In this document: one piece after another, positions 37,687 to 47,013 of the stretch
How positions within the stretch are numbered: the stretch's first letter is position 1
Layout: each line of letters begins with the position of its first letter
Notes under the pieces: model-generated
Seen by the model: only the letters and a program-made list of their open reading frames with translations
Database searches by the model: none
What the model was told of the DNA's origin: nothing
Translations under genes and position numbers: made by a program
IMG/VR virus record: IMGVR_UViG_3300030098_004539
Coordinates: 18,619-82,618 of that record
Direction: 5' to 3' (one strand)
Origin: a virus
Length of the DNA: 64,000 nt

Positions 37687-40600
37687 ATGCCTAAAGAACT
37701 AAATCTCTCGGCCAATGAAAGAATTGATTTAGAAGACTTTCAATACGGAACGCGAACCTTCACTGTAGATTCGCTACGGGCGCATGTACAACGGTTATTA
37801 AGTGGGGGGTATCGAGGAGGTTTTGTACTTGAGGGTTTCCGTGTAGAGATCCCAAGTGAAAAAACGGATATGGAAATTACCGTTTACAACGGTATAGCCT
37901 TAGACCGAGGCGGTAGGATCGTTTCGTACGAAGAAGGCAACCTCTTCTTAAACAATCCTAAGACCCCATCCCAAACGGTCCCTCTTTTAGATGGCGCTCT
38001 TAAAAACTATGTAACTGTAGAGTTTACTCTCCAAGACGCCGACAATGATCAACGCGCTTTTTGGGACCCAACGTATGAAAACAGTCCTATCAAAGATTCT
38101 GCGTCTAATGACGTTCCTCAGCCAAAAGGTAAAGAATTTACTATAACAGTGCCTACTCGAAAAGCGCAGTCGTGGAGAGTAGACGTAAGCGCCACAGGGT
38201 TTGAAGATTCCACAGACCCTAACAAACTCCGTATTCCTATTGCTATTATTCCCGTTGACATAGCAGTGCCTGAAATCGATCTCGGAGCAAGTGATTTAGA
38301 ATTAGCGAGTACCACATGTATTGAACAACCTATTGTAGGTACTGCCGCTACCGATACCCTTGGATATGTTCGATGCGCTAATACTCGTCTTTTTCCAGAC
38401 GCAGGAACGTTTGAACTTTACGACCCCGAAACCAATGTTGTTCGAGCTTTCGCAGGCGGCGACAACACCTTACAAATCGTAAATAACGACAGAGAAAATA
38501 ACATTCTCTACGTAAAAACAGACAAGAATATAGACTCTGCTATTCAATACACTGCTGCCCCTCGCGTAGGGGATGTTGTGCGCCTTACTACTGTAGGTGA
38601 AGATTTTCTTGCAGGAGGCAGTAAGTACGATTGCCGTCCTATGTTTTTCTCGTTTACGGACGATGTCGCGTCTACAAGTGAGCTTACAAATCCGTTCACA
38701 GTTGGCGGACTTCTCACAGGCGATCGATATACTGCAACCCGAAACAATAGGTATTGGGCGTCTGCTGCACTGTTAACAAATCCAAGCACAACCGGCGACA
38801 CTACAGTAAACTACCCTTCGACTAATTACGGCCAGCAAAAGGGTGTATCTGTTCCTGCTAACCGAGTAGAGAACCGATTAAAACAACAACAAGATTTCTT
38901 TAGAGCTTTAAGTGCGATCTTACAGGAGTCTAAATACGGACTACCGTATGACATAGACAGCACTGCAAGTGAAACTACCGTGACGTCGTCAACCTCTACT
39001 ACAGGGGTTCTGTACACATTAGGTATTCGAAACACGTCGTCGCCCCAATACATCGTAGATACGACAAAGTATTTTTCTCAATCTCTTATAGGAAGTTACG
39101 TCCAAGGTACTGACTCTTCAGTAGCGGCTAACTACGGACAACGTCGCATCATTACAGACGTATTAGGGTCTCACGTACTAGTTACAGATACATGGCCTGC
39201 TACATGGGAGTCAGGTAAATCTTACCGAGTAGAAGTAAATTATCCCAACACCGAAGATCCCACACTACGTAAGCAGTTTGTAGATACTCGATACACCGGG
39301 TCTCTAGGAGAAGTTTACGACGGTCGTGTAGACCAATTCACTAACTCTTACGCAGAAGATTTAAACCGGCGCTTTTCCGTTAATAAGGTCGCCACCATTA
39401 CTGTAGGTGATGGGATCAATACCCACGGCGATTTTACAGGCGGCACCGGAATTATTGCTGCGTTTGCTTTAGCGTACGCTAAAAAGCGCGGAGCGCATAT
39501 TCACATTAAACGCGGCACTTACTACGTCCCGTGCCCAGACGCTACGCCAATATTAATTGGCCCTAACACGACAGTCACAGGGGAAGGAAAAGGCGCTACT
39601 GTAGTTAAGTTGTTAGGTAGTGGAACAAACGCTACGTCTACCCCTAACTACTTTTTAATCAGAGATTATTACGGAGAATACGCCACAGCACCCTTAAGCA
39701 GTTACGAAGAGATTGTCTGTAAAAACATTAAGTTTAAAGACTTAACGTTAGAAAGCGCAGACCAAACGACTACTGGGGACGGTAAAGGAAGTGCTACTTG
39801 GGACGTAGGAGACGGTTACCCCGTTATTTCTAACGCTCCACTTGATTTCTCTTTAGAACCTAATATTTGGGGAACAGGCGACCCTCAATCAGGAATCTGG
39901 CTCCCCCGAGTAAATGTTCCAGCAACCGCATCATTAGTCGATAACTTCTCTCTAGAAAACGTCCACGTAATAGGTGGAGGGCGCGGGGCCTGGTCTACCG
40001 GCTACGATACCACTTACGGTATTTATATAGTTTCTACCGAACAGGCTCTTACTAATTATTTAAATAAAAATATTTCTTTTAAAGGGTGTACCTTTGATTC
40101 TAATCGAGGAGGTACGGCAATTCTTAGAAGTTGTCGTCTCGTAGAAGTTTCTGGTTGTACTTTTAGAAACGCTAATCCTACCAGCTTAACCAGTGCCGGC
40201 GGCAATATGGCCCCTTTAGAGGGGATCACCTTCTCTTCAAGAGCGTCCAGCGCTAACGTACTAGACAATTATGAAGACGGGACAGAAGATGCTGATGGCG
40301 AAGTCTTAATCAGCAACTGCATTTTTGAAGGCCGTTTATACGGGCAAGATGAATCAGATCTTCGCTACCCAGCTAACGGAAGAGGGTGGATTAATTTTAC
40401 CCCTAACTACCTAGGGCAAGACGTTAACGTCGTAGGTTGTAATTTCCGAGGAGACGTAACAGGAACGAACGCAAACCACCCTGAGTCTTGGCGAAAAAGA
40501 AAGTGGGGTGTTCCATACGACGGAAGTGTGGTCGCTAACCCCATTACTTCGACAGGTATTGTAAACTGCTCACCGTTTAATATTGGAATATCTGGGTGTG

Positions 40601-43263
40601 AATTCCACACAATGAGATATGCAATTATTACTCAAATAGGATTTGTATCTGTCGATTCGTGTAATTTTTGGAACTGTGAAACTTCAATAACTGTACGTCC
40701 TGAAATTAATTCTCACCGATATAATTACGCTCGTTTTAGTGGATACGTAGATGGAACCGCTACTTGGTTAGCTGGGACAGCTACTGCTAATTTTTGGAAC
40801 GCCGCCGTTAATACGTCGTACGCTGGGTACTATAGGCAACCTTCTAACCTTGTATACCCAGACACCTATTTTAAAACCAAAGTTTCAAACTGCTCTTTTA
40901 TGAAAGGGTCTGTAGGGGTAAACGTTGGCTTGCCGTATTGGCGCGACACCGGAGAAGGCTTTTCATCTGTAATAAAAGATTACAGGTCTACTCTAAATGT
41001 TCAAGGGTGTTCGTTTGATCAACAATCAAATGCCGCCATCTCGTTTAAAGACTGTAACTTAGATACTCAAACCACTTTATTAACTTTTGACCCCGTTATT
41101 AATGAAAACTGGGGCAACATATCTGTAGATTCTTGCGACTTTTCTGCTGTGCCAGCTTCTGTAAAATTTTATGGAAAGCTTCAATCTTTAGTTAAAGACC
41201 ACAAAAGCATTTACTCTTCAAGCGATCACAGACTAGTCGTTAAGACTTTTAACTACACCAATAACAAACATACTTGGTGTGAGTACGATGGAAGACGTCG
41301 AACATTTAGTCCTACGAATATACTTACCGACACTAACGCAGGTGCCTTAGCATTTATTGTAGGACAAAGCGTTATTGCCCACGGTAATATCTTTAAAGAT
41401 TGCTATAACCTTAATGGTGTACCTCACTCCGCTCCAGGGGCAGCGGTCGTAAGTGATTATGAAATCTCTCCAGTATTGTTTGCTCTAGTAGGAGAGAACG
41501 GCACTAACATTGCAGACAATATCTGGGACCACTGTGTACCAACAGAAGATAGTAAAATATCTACGGCCCTTCAAATAGGTTTAGCAGGCGCAGAGCACGA
41601 CTCTCTGTCAGGTGGAGGCTCGCTAACTTACAACGAAGGCCCTCTTATATCGATTTGCGGAAACGAAATAGATGGGCGATCTGCACGAGGTGTTCAGAAC
41701 GGCGTCTACATTTCGCAAGTTTATCCAGAGGGTCAAAACAACATGACCGGTATGTCCACCACTCAGGCTGCTAACTCTGGCGTCTTAGATGGAGGACCAC
41801 ACATACGGCCAAAGTTAGAATTTAAAAATAATTCTTTTAAATTATTTGATGCTAATTTTGGGCTAGTGAGTGTTCAACACGCTAACTATATAGGCACCGC
41901 AACCGCAGGAAATTTTAATCTTGGTGGTGGGTATTCTAATTTTTGGGAGTGGTATTCCGCTGACGTTTCTGGAAACACAATTAACTTAAACAATAAAACT
42001 TTAGGCTACGCAGGTGCTGGAAAAGCAGGAAGCAAGCAATACGGAAACGATATTGGAACTAATTTAACAACCCACGCGTTTAACCTTGTTAATGGCGGGG
42101 GAGTTACCCGAGCTTTTGCTGCTGCTACCTCTAGGTATAGTTTCTTAGGGGCAGCTAACTCGGCACAGCCAGGAACTTATGTTGCTTGTGTTGACTTACG
42201 TCGATGCTTTAGAGGGGAGTCAGGGCTTCCAAATTACGCCGTGGGCGACGACCCTGATGTAGGAAGTATTGTTAATGTTGTTAACAACAACTTTGATATC
42301 TTACAAGCAGGTTTAGGTTCTACGCCTGCTAATAAAGATACACAAGAAATTATGGGATTTCGGGTTTCAAAATTTCCTATGGAAATTAACGTTCGTGGAA
42401 ACTCTTTCAACAGAGCCCCACTCTATATTAAGTGGTCGTGGTTATGTCCTTATCATACAGACTCTTCTCCTGTTTACAGCGACCACTTTGGCGGGTCTGC
42501 AATTAACATTAAAAACAACTCTTTCTACAACTACAGAACTGGAAACACGGTAGACATTAACCCTGCAACAGGTTTTGGACGAGATTGGAATCCAGACTCA
42601 CTTGCTCTCCAAACGGGGGCAGGTTACATGCAAGTTGTATTCAATGGCAATAGTGTTCGTAACTCTCAAAGTGGTACTGTAGGTCCAGCTACTGCCTTAA
42701 ATTGGAACACCGGTAGTGGGGGCGTCAGACTTTGGCATCCGGCACTAGAAAGTTGGGGACAAGCTGGCGCGGCCCCTGCGGGCAATCTGTGGACGTTAGC
42801 CGGAGGGTTCCACGTTAATCAAGACAACTGTTTCTATTTATGGAAAGTAGAACATAACTACCTTCAAGACCTTTATTTCAGACTTACCGAAGACTACAGA
42901 GGAGGGGCTTCAACTACGTTTACTACAGGCGAGTTGCGTTATCGTCCCGACTTATCTAAAACAGTTCCCGCGTCTACTTGGCAGCATAACAGTTTTTTAA
43001 TTTCTGTAGGATCTGCTACAGGAGCTACTACTAAGTGTAGTATTTTTGGATTAGACTGTTCTTTGGTCTTTCCAGCAACTAGTGTTGCTGGAGCAGGGCG
43101 ATTTGATTGGACCACACCGTATCCCGCAATGACCGGTGCAGGGACCGTTGATGATGCAAATCGCATTCAAATAAACTTTAATTACGGCGTTGTTGGAGGC
43201 TTAATAGTAAAAGCCGATACAACTGCGGGTACAGGCGGCGGCGGAGACGTCTTAGGAACTTAG
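37687..43263 (+). CDS. Beta-helix tail spike/fibre, probable receptor-binding protein
   Basis: 1858 residues. An N-terminal 230-residue domain (LNLSANERIDLEDFQYGTRT) probably attaches to the baseplate. At about residues 570-660 a pectate-lyase-type segment appears (GGTGIIAAFALAYAKKRGAH, then IKRGTYYVP and TTVTGEGKGATVV), followed by hundreds of residues of short turns with VSGCTFRN, GCNFRGD and CNFWNCET-like coils, the signature of a right-handed parallel beta-helix. Such proteins bind or cleave surface polysaccharides. No catalytic residues can be assigned from the sequence alone. It is the last structural gene before lysis genes, a usual place for the receptor-binding protein. Confidence 0.75.
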   Translation: MPKELNLSANERIDLEDFQYGTRTFTVDSLRAHVQRLLSGGYRGGFVLEGFRVEIPSEKTDMEITVYNGIALDRGGRIVSYEEGNLFLNNPKTPSQTVPLLDGALKNYVTVEFTLQDADNDQRAFWDPTYENSPIKDSASNDVPQPKGKEFTITVPTRKAQSWRVDVSATGFEDSTDPNKLRIPIAIIPVDIAVPEIDLGASDLELASTTCIEQPIVGTAATDTLGYVRCANTRLFPDAGTFELYDPETNVVRAFAGGDNTLQIVNNDRENNILYVKTDKNIDSAIQYTAAPRVGDVVRLTTVGEDFLAGGSKYDCRPMFFSFTDDVASTSELTNPFTVGGLLTGDRYTATRNNRYWASAALLTNPSTTGDTTVNYPSTNYGQQKGVSVPANRVENRLKQQQDFFRALSAILQESKYGLPYDIDSTASETTVTSSTSTTGVLYTLGIRNTSSPQYIVDTTKYFSQSLIGSYVQGTDSSVAANYGQRRIITDVLGSHVLVTDTWPATWESGKSYRVEVNYPNTEDPTLRKQFVDTRYTGSLGEVYDGRVDQFTNSYAEDLNRRFSVNKVATITVGDGINTHGDFTGGTGIIAAFALAYAKKRGAHIHIKRGTYYVPCPDATPILIGPNTTVTGEGKGATVVKLLGSGTNATSTPNYFLIRDYYGEYATAPLSSYEEIVCKNIKFKDLTLESADQTTTGDGKGSATWDVGDGYPVISNAPLDFSLEPNIWGTGDPQSGIWLPRVNVPATASLVDNFSLENVHVIGGGRGAWSTGYDTTYGIYIVSTEQALTNYLNKNISFKGCTFDSNRGGTAILRSCRLVEVSGCTFRNANPTSLTSAGGNMAPLEGITFSSRASSANVLDNYEDGTEDADGEVLISNCIFEGRLYGQDESDLRYPANGRGWINFTPNYLGQDVNVVGCNFRGDVTGTNANHPESWRKRKWGVPYDGSVVANPITSTGIVNCSPFNIGISGCEFHTMRYAIITQIGFVSVDSCNFWNCETSITVRPEINSHRYNYARFSGYVDGTATWLAGTATANFWNAAVNTSYAGYYRQPSNLVYPDTYFKTKVSNCSFMKGSVGVNVGLPYWRDTGEGFSSVIKDYRSTLNVQGCSFDQQSNAAISFKDCNLDTQTTLLTFDPVINENWGNISVDSCDFSAVPASVKFYGKLQSLVKDHKSIYSSSDHRLVVKTFNYTNNKHTWCEYDGRRRTFSPTNILTDTNAGALAFIVGQSVIAHGNIFKDCYNLNGVPHSAPGAAVVSDYEISPVLFALVGENGTNIADNIWDHCVPTEDSKISTALQIGLAGAEHDSLSGGGSLTYNEGPLISICGNEIDGRSARGVQNGVYISQVYPEGQNNMTGMSTTQAANSGVLDGGPHIRPKLEFKNNSFKLFDANFGLVSVQHANYIGTATAGNFNLGGGYSNFWEWYSADVSGNTINLNNKTLGYAGAGKAGSKQYGNDIGTNLTTHAFNLVNGGGVTRAFAAATSRYSFLGAANSAQPGTYVACVDLRRCFRGESGLPNYAVGDDPDVGSIVNVVNNNFDILQAGLGSTPANKDTQEIMGFRVSKFPMEINVRGNSFNRAPLYIKWSWLCPYHTDSSPVYSDHFGGSAINIKNNSFYNYRTGNTVDINPATGFGRDWNPDSLALQTGAGYMQVVFNGNSVRNSQSGTVGPATALNWNTGSGGVRLWHPALESWGQAGAAPAGNLWTLAGGFHVNQDNCFYLWKVEHNYLQDLYFRLTEDYRGGASTTFTTGELRYRPDLSKTVPASTWQHNSFLISVGSATGATTKCSIFGLDCSLVFPATSVAGAGRFDWTTPYPAMTGAGTVDDANRIQINFNYGVVGGLIVKADTTAGTGGGGDVLGT

Positions 43264-43272
43264 GACAAGACT

Positions 43273-43644
43273 ATGACTGATACAGTACTTTCATTAGCGT
43301 TAACGTTAGTAATCCTGGGTGGCGTCACTTACGGCATTGTTGCGTTTTCAAAACAATTAATCCGAGCTTCGTGGCGTCAGACCACTCGTATCGGCAGAGC
43401 TACTATGCTTTTACTTCCTATGTTAGTTGGAGGTCTACTTAGTGCAGTGTCTTGCGAAAGCCTTATTGAAGTAGTTTCGGGGCTTACAGGTGGGCCTAAA
43501 AAAGTTTCTCTAGGGGTAGGGGCTGCTTTCTTACTGGGTATGTTTAGTGGATCTTTTGCTACTCAAATCCACTCCGCAGTTCGAAGCCGTATTAAATTTG
43601 CAGCCGCGAAAGCCATCGCATCAGACGATGCGCCTCCAGCGTAA
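43273..43644 (+). CDS. Holin-like membrane protein
   Basis: 123 residues with three hydrophobic segments (about residues 4-24, 44-62 and 78-98) and a basic link (KQLIRASWRQTTRIGR) between the first two. Size, the three transmembrane segments and position directly before two spanin-like genes suggest a holin, which would open the inner membrane at the end of the cycle. No sequence family is recognised, so it could be another small phage membrane protein. Confidence 0.5.
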   Translation: MTDTVLSLALTLVILGGVTYGIVAFSKQLIRASWRQTTRIGRATMLLLPMLVGGLLSAVSCESLIEVVSGLTGGPKKVSLGVGAAFLLGMFSGSFATQIHSAVRSRIKFAAAKAIASDDAPPA

Positions 43645-43646
43645 CT

Positions 43647-44027
43647 ATGTTGTTAGTCTGGTCGTTTCTGCGAAGGACTATCTTTAGTCTAAAGTGGTGG
43701 AAAAAACATTGGTATCTACCGTGGATTTTCTTAGCAGGGCTTGTGGTCTGGGTACTGACTGCGGGTCGTATGTCGATAGCTTCGTTCGTCAAAAAGACAA
43801 ACGAAATTCAAGACGAAGAACGAACTAACATAAAAAACATAGAGGCTTCTTCAAAAGAAGAAGTCCGTAAATTAGAGGCCGCTGCTGAAAAAGATAAAGA
43901 AGCTGTGTCTGCTCGTACAAAAGAAAAAATAGATACAGAAAAAAAGAAAATAAAGAAACAGCAAGAACTAATCCGGGGAGATGGCGAGGCCATCAACAAG
44001 GCGTTGAACAATGCTATTCAAGACTAA
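43647..44027 (+). CDS. i-spanin-like protein (one TM segment plus coiled coil)
   Basis: 126 residues. A basic N-terminus (LRRTIFSLKWWKKHW) precedes one transmembrane segment (about 22-42), followed by a long, highly charged coiled coil (48-115) with ERTNIKNIEASSKEEVRKLE-type heptads. This N-in, coil-in-periplasm design is that of Rz-type inner-membrane spanin subunits. It overlaps the next gene by 17 bp. The spanin role is inferred from topology and neighbours. Confidence 0.5.
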   Translation: MLLVWSFLRRTIFSLKWWKKHWYLPWIFLAGLVVWVLTAGRMSIASFVKKTNEIQDEERTNIKNIEASSKEEVRKLEAAAEKDKEAVSARTKEKIDTEKKKIKKQQELIRGDGEAINKALNNAIQD

Positions 44028-44454
44028 GCTCGTTGCTTTCATATTACTTCTTATCTTTCCTACGATCTGCTCTGCACAGAACATCACGTTCTACAAGAAA
44101 GGAACGAAGCTTAAACTTCGACAAGACCTTCACTGTATGGATAACGACACAGCGCTTTTCGTTATCCAGAAGTTAGAGTTCTGCCCCACTGAGTGCGAAT
44201 TCAAACTTCAAGAGGCTAAAAAATTAGCCCAAATAGATATTAAACTCTTGAAAGACAAATTAGTTTTACAAGAAAAAAAATATCTTAGTATCGTAGAAGA
44301 GAAGGACCAGACCATAAGAAAGATCCAGACGGAAGCTATCGATGAAATGGATAAAGCTAGGAATTCCCTCTGGTGGAAAATCACTGTTAGTGTTCTGGGG
44401 GGCATTGCTCTCGGCGCTAGCACTACTTTTCTCATTATGAAGTATGTTAAATAG
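44011..44454 (+). CDS. Exported coiled-coil membrane protein, second spanin candidate
   Basis: 147 residues. An N-terminal signal peptide (about 1-22, with likely signal peptidase I cleavage after CSA) is followed by a Cys-containing segment (HCMDND, FCPTECEF), a charged coiled coil (about 70-115) and a C-terminal transmembrane helix (about 121-143). The sequence TIC near position 21 is not a good lipobox. An exported coil tethered by a C-terminal helix resembles a one-protein spanin without the lipid anchor. It overlaps the i-spanin-like gene, as spanin pairs often do. Confidence 0.5.
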   Translation: MLFKTKLVAFILLLIFPTICSAQNITFYKKGTKLKLRQDLHCMDNDTALFVIQKLEFCPTECEFKLQEAKKLAQIDIKLLKDKLVLQEKKYLSIVEEKDQTIRKIQTEAIDEMDKARNSLWWKITVSVLGGIALGASTTFLIMKYVK

Positions 44455-44502
44455 AGTCTCTTCGACCTATCCTTGTAGACCCTTCTAGTATAAAGTACTC
44501 AC

Positions 44503-44907
44503 ATGTTTGTTGTGAGACTTGTAAAAGGGAGTTCTGGAAAAGAATCGATGCTCATCGACGTAGATGACATCTTTCCAGAGTGCCAGAGGTTTATAAAAGA
44601 TACGAACCTAACAAAACTGTGTTGTTGGACAAAGCCCAACTCTTGTCATGTAGGTTCCTTTACCACTGACATGTCTGTTCTTGTAGAGCGTGTGTATAGA
44701 ATATTCTATGCTATGCCTCGGCTAGACCTCATCGTTCTTTATTGGTGGGCTCCTCACCCAGACGCTCCTAACAAGAAGCGTCGGTGGGGGCTTGTCATAG
44801 ATAGAGACGAAGAAAAAGAGATGCGGGTTAGTACCCTAAACAAGTGGGCGGTACATGCAATCGCTCATCGTGTAGGTAAACCTTACACTATCGATATGGA
44901 ATTATGA
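44503..44907 (+). CDS. Unknown protein at start of replication region
   Basis: 134 residues, compact, with a CCWTKPNSCH cluster near residue 45 and a C-terminal basic helix. No known motif. The 48 bp before it hold an AT-rich TATAAA (44489-44494) and an AGTACT hexamer but no ribosome binding site. It is the first gene after the lysis cassette and may belong to a new transcription unit. Confidence 0.55.
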   Translation: MFVVRLVKGSSGKESMLIDVDDIFPECQRFIKDTNLTKLCCWTKPNSCHVGSFTTDMSVLVERVYRIFYAMPRLDLIVLYWWAPHPDAPNKKRRWGLVIDRDEEKEMRVSTLNKWAVHAIAHRVGKPYTIDMEL

Positions 44908-44936
44908 TTGACAAAAGACTACTATGGTAGTACAAG
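44908..44936 (+). promoter_or_regulatory. Putative promoter/operator before the winged-helix gene
   Basis: TTGACA (44908-44913) matches the -35 consensus perfectly. With a 17-bp spacer the -10 would be TACAAG (44931-44936), which is weak. Within the spacer, ACTAC (44918-44922) and GTAGT (44927-44931) form an inverted repeat around TATG, a possible operator half-site pair. Confidence 0.45.
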
Positions 44937-44949
44937 AAAGATACTTTAA

Positions 44950-45162
44950 ATGATTGTAACAGAAGTTCAACTTAGGGTTCTTAAAGCATTAGATTCTGAA
45001 GGAGATGATTACGATCCCGATCACCGCCCTCGTAATAGCCTTGAACGACTTAAGAAGAAAGGGCTTGTACACGGGGATAAAAAGTCAGGGTGGTACTTAA
45101 CTTCTTCCGGCAGGTCTTACTTACGCGTACAAAAAATTATATCAAAACATAATATAAAATAG
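44950..45162 (+). CDS. Small winged-helix-like DNA-binding protein
   Basis: 70 residues. The pattern of helix LRVLKALDSEGD, helix SLERLKKKGLVH, then a beta wing GWYLTSSGRSYLR matches a minimal winged helix-turn-helix. Such small proteins often act as phage transcription regulators. It is preceded by a TTGACA-type promoter and lies 8 bp before the helicase gene. The fold is a pattern-based inference. Confidence 0.5.
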   Translation: MIVTEVQLRVLKALDSEGDDYDPDHRPRNSLERLKKKGLVHGDKKSGWYLTSSGRSYLRVQKIISKHNIK

Positions 45163-45170
45163 GGGGTTGC

Positions 45171-46652
45171 GTGTTAGCACCTACGCTGCATATCTATGCA
45201 AACTATACTTTTATAAAGGGAACTTTTGATCCCGACATCGTAGACAAGGCTTGTAGGTTTAGGAAGTCTGGTTACCGACATTCTACTGCGTATAAGAATC
45301 GCGTGTGGGATGGCTATACGCGCTTGTTTAGTCGAGCTAAGAATGCTTTCCCTACGGGACTTAAAGACCGAGTGCTCAAGGTATATAAGAAAAGTTACCC
45401 TAACATAAAATTTGTTATCGAAGACCACAGGGACTTCAAAAACAAAAAACAAATTCCTAAAATTGAGGACGTACCTCTTAACGGTGTAACCCTTAGGAAG
45501 CATCAAGTACGAGCAGGAAACTCTATGCTTAAAAAGAAGCATGGGGTTTTGTGGGCAAGTACTAACTCTGGAAAAACAGAGGTGGCGATTGCTTTGATTA
45601 AGGCTTTAGATGAGCCTGCTCTTTTTCTCGTAAAAGGTAAGGACTTAGTTCTTCAAACGTACGAGAGATTTAAAAAACGTCTAGGGGAAGAAGAGATAGG
45701 AATTATTACTTCTTCAAAGTGGGATGTAAGAAAGTTTACAGTAGCGTCAGCCGATACTTTAGCTCGCCGGTTTAACCCTAACAAGGTTACGAAAAACTCT
45801 GGCGATCGTAAGAAGCAGGTAGAAGAACTTTTAACGAGTATTAAGGTTGTCGTCATTGATGAGTGCCACACATTAGCGTCAGACGGATTGTTTTCAATCG
45901 TACGGTACTGCACAGCCCCTTACAGGTATGGGCTTAGTGGAACACCCTTTAAGCGGGGAGATAAGCAAGATTTAAAACTGGTCGCTTTAACAGGAGAGGT
46001 GTGCTGTAAAATTACAAACAAAGAGATGATCGAAGATGGTGTGTCAGTGCCTACTGACATCATGTTTGTAGATATTAATTCTCCACAGTTACCTGTCGGT
46101 ATTGATTACCAAACTGCTTACGACGATGGTATCGTTTATAACGACCATCGAAACAAGGTTATTTGCGATGCAACGTTAGAGTTCCATAAAAGGAATAAGC
46201 AAGTCCTTATCATCGTCAAAAAGATTGATCACGGACATGCTATTAGCAATCTTATATCCGCCACTAAAGAATTTGTGCCTCATCAATTTATACACGGCAG
46301 TATCCCTGCTGAGGAAAGAATGGAGGCTTTAGAAAATTTTAAAAATGGAATTACAAAAGTTCTTATCGCGAGTAGTATATTAGATCAGGGAGTAGATATC
46401 CCTAACATCAACGTACTCATATTTGCGTCTGGCGGAAATAGTTACATCAGAGCTATTCAGCGAATCGGACGAGGACTTAGGCTTCATGATAGTAAAGAGC
46501 GTCTCATCGTGGTGGACTTCAGCGACCGAACAAATAAATACCTTGCGAGACATAGCATCGAGCGGTTTCAGACTTATGCTGGTGAGCATTGTTTTGCAAT
46601 TGATATTGTTGATGGCGTGGGGGAGCTTGTAAGTGTATGTAACGGAGCTTAA
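45171..46652 (+). CDS. uvsW: UvsW-like DExH-box DNA helicase (SF2)
   Basis: 493 residues, GTG start after GGGGG. Motif I STNSGKTE lies near residue 130, motif II DECH at 230-233, motif III SGTP near 255, and motif VI QRIGRGLR near 430. The N-terminal 110 residues (YKNRVWDGYTRLFSR) match the substrate-binding region of T4 UvsW (503 residues), which unwinds D-loops and reverses forks, switching off origin-dependent replication. The length is nearly equal. The gene overlaps the next by 20 bp. Confidence 0.8.
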   Translation: MLAPTLHIYANYTFIKGTFDPDIVDKACRFRKSGYRHSTAYKNRVWDGYTRLFSRAKNAFPTGLKDRVLKVYKKSYPNIKFVIEDHRDFKNKKQIPKIEDVPLNGVTLRKHQVRAGNSMLKKKHGVLWASTNSGKTEVAIALIKALDEPALFLVKGKDLVLQTYERFKKRLGEEEIGIITSSKWDVRKFTVASADTLARRFNPNKVTKNSGDRKKQVEELLTSIKVVVIDECHTLASDGLFSIVRYCTAPYRYGLSGTPFKRGDKQDLKLVALTGEVCCKITNKEMIEDGVSVPTDIMFVDINSPQLPVGIDYQTAYDDGIVYNDHRNKVICDATLEFHKRNKQVLIIVKKIDHGHAISNLISATKEFVPHQFIHGSIPAEERMEALENFKNGITKVLIASSILDQGVDIPNINVLIFASGGNSYIRAIQRIGRGLRLHDSKERLIVVDFSDRTNKYLARHSIERFQTYAGEHCFAIDIVDGVGELVSVCNGA

Positions 46653-47013
46653 GGCTGGCGATCAGATCCTTATAACTTTAGATCGAGCTACTCCTGCTTA
46701 CCCTACAACTTCAGGCGACGTAGTCGTTTACAAGACAGGTAAGCAATATAAGAAAAGCCAGAACCTTCACTTTAATCAAGGAGAAGGGACGGTCATTCTT
46801 AACGACAGTAGGGTTTTAGTTATTCGGTTTTGTGACATAGGTAACGTAAGTTTTAACGGTGTAGCAGAGCTTGATTACTACGCTATTAAATCTATCTACC
46901 TTTATGAAGGAGAGACAAATGCAGCTACAGTGGCTGAAGGTTTAAACAATAAGCAGTCAGCGCCTCCTTCTAAGATTTACAGAAAGAAGGTGGTGCTCAA
47001 ATGGGTGGAATAG
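46633..47013 (+). CDS. Unknown small beta-rich protein
   Basis: 126 residues from a GTG start preceded by GGGGGAG with 8-nt spacing; this overlaps the helicase end. The sequence alternates strands (DQILITLDRATPAYPTTSGD, VVVYKTGKQYKK, VILNDSRVLVIRF) and could form a small barrel such as an OB or SH3-like fold. No catalytic or Cys motif. Its place in the replication operon suggests a DNA-metabolism accessory, unproven. Confidence 0.55.
   Translation: MYVTELKAGDQILITLDRATPAYPTTSGDVVVYKTGKQYKKSQNLHFNQGEGTVILNDSRVLVIRFCDIGNVSFNGVAELDYYAIKSIYLYEGETNAATVAEGLNNKQSAPPSKIYRKKVVLKWVE

Noticed and set aside
44011-44090. Lipobox in the second spanin candidate
   Set aside because: The residue before Cys is Ile (TIC), unlike the G/A/S expected, so signal peptidase I cleavage is more likely.
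45171-46652. Restriction-enzyme R-subunit helicase
   Set aside because: No nuclease or methylase partners nearby; length and N-terminal region fit UvsW.
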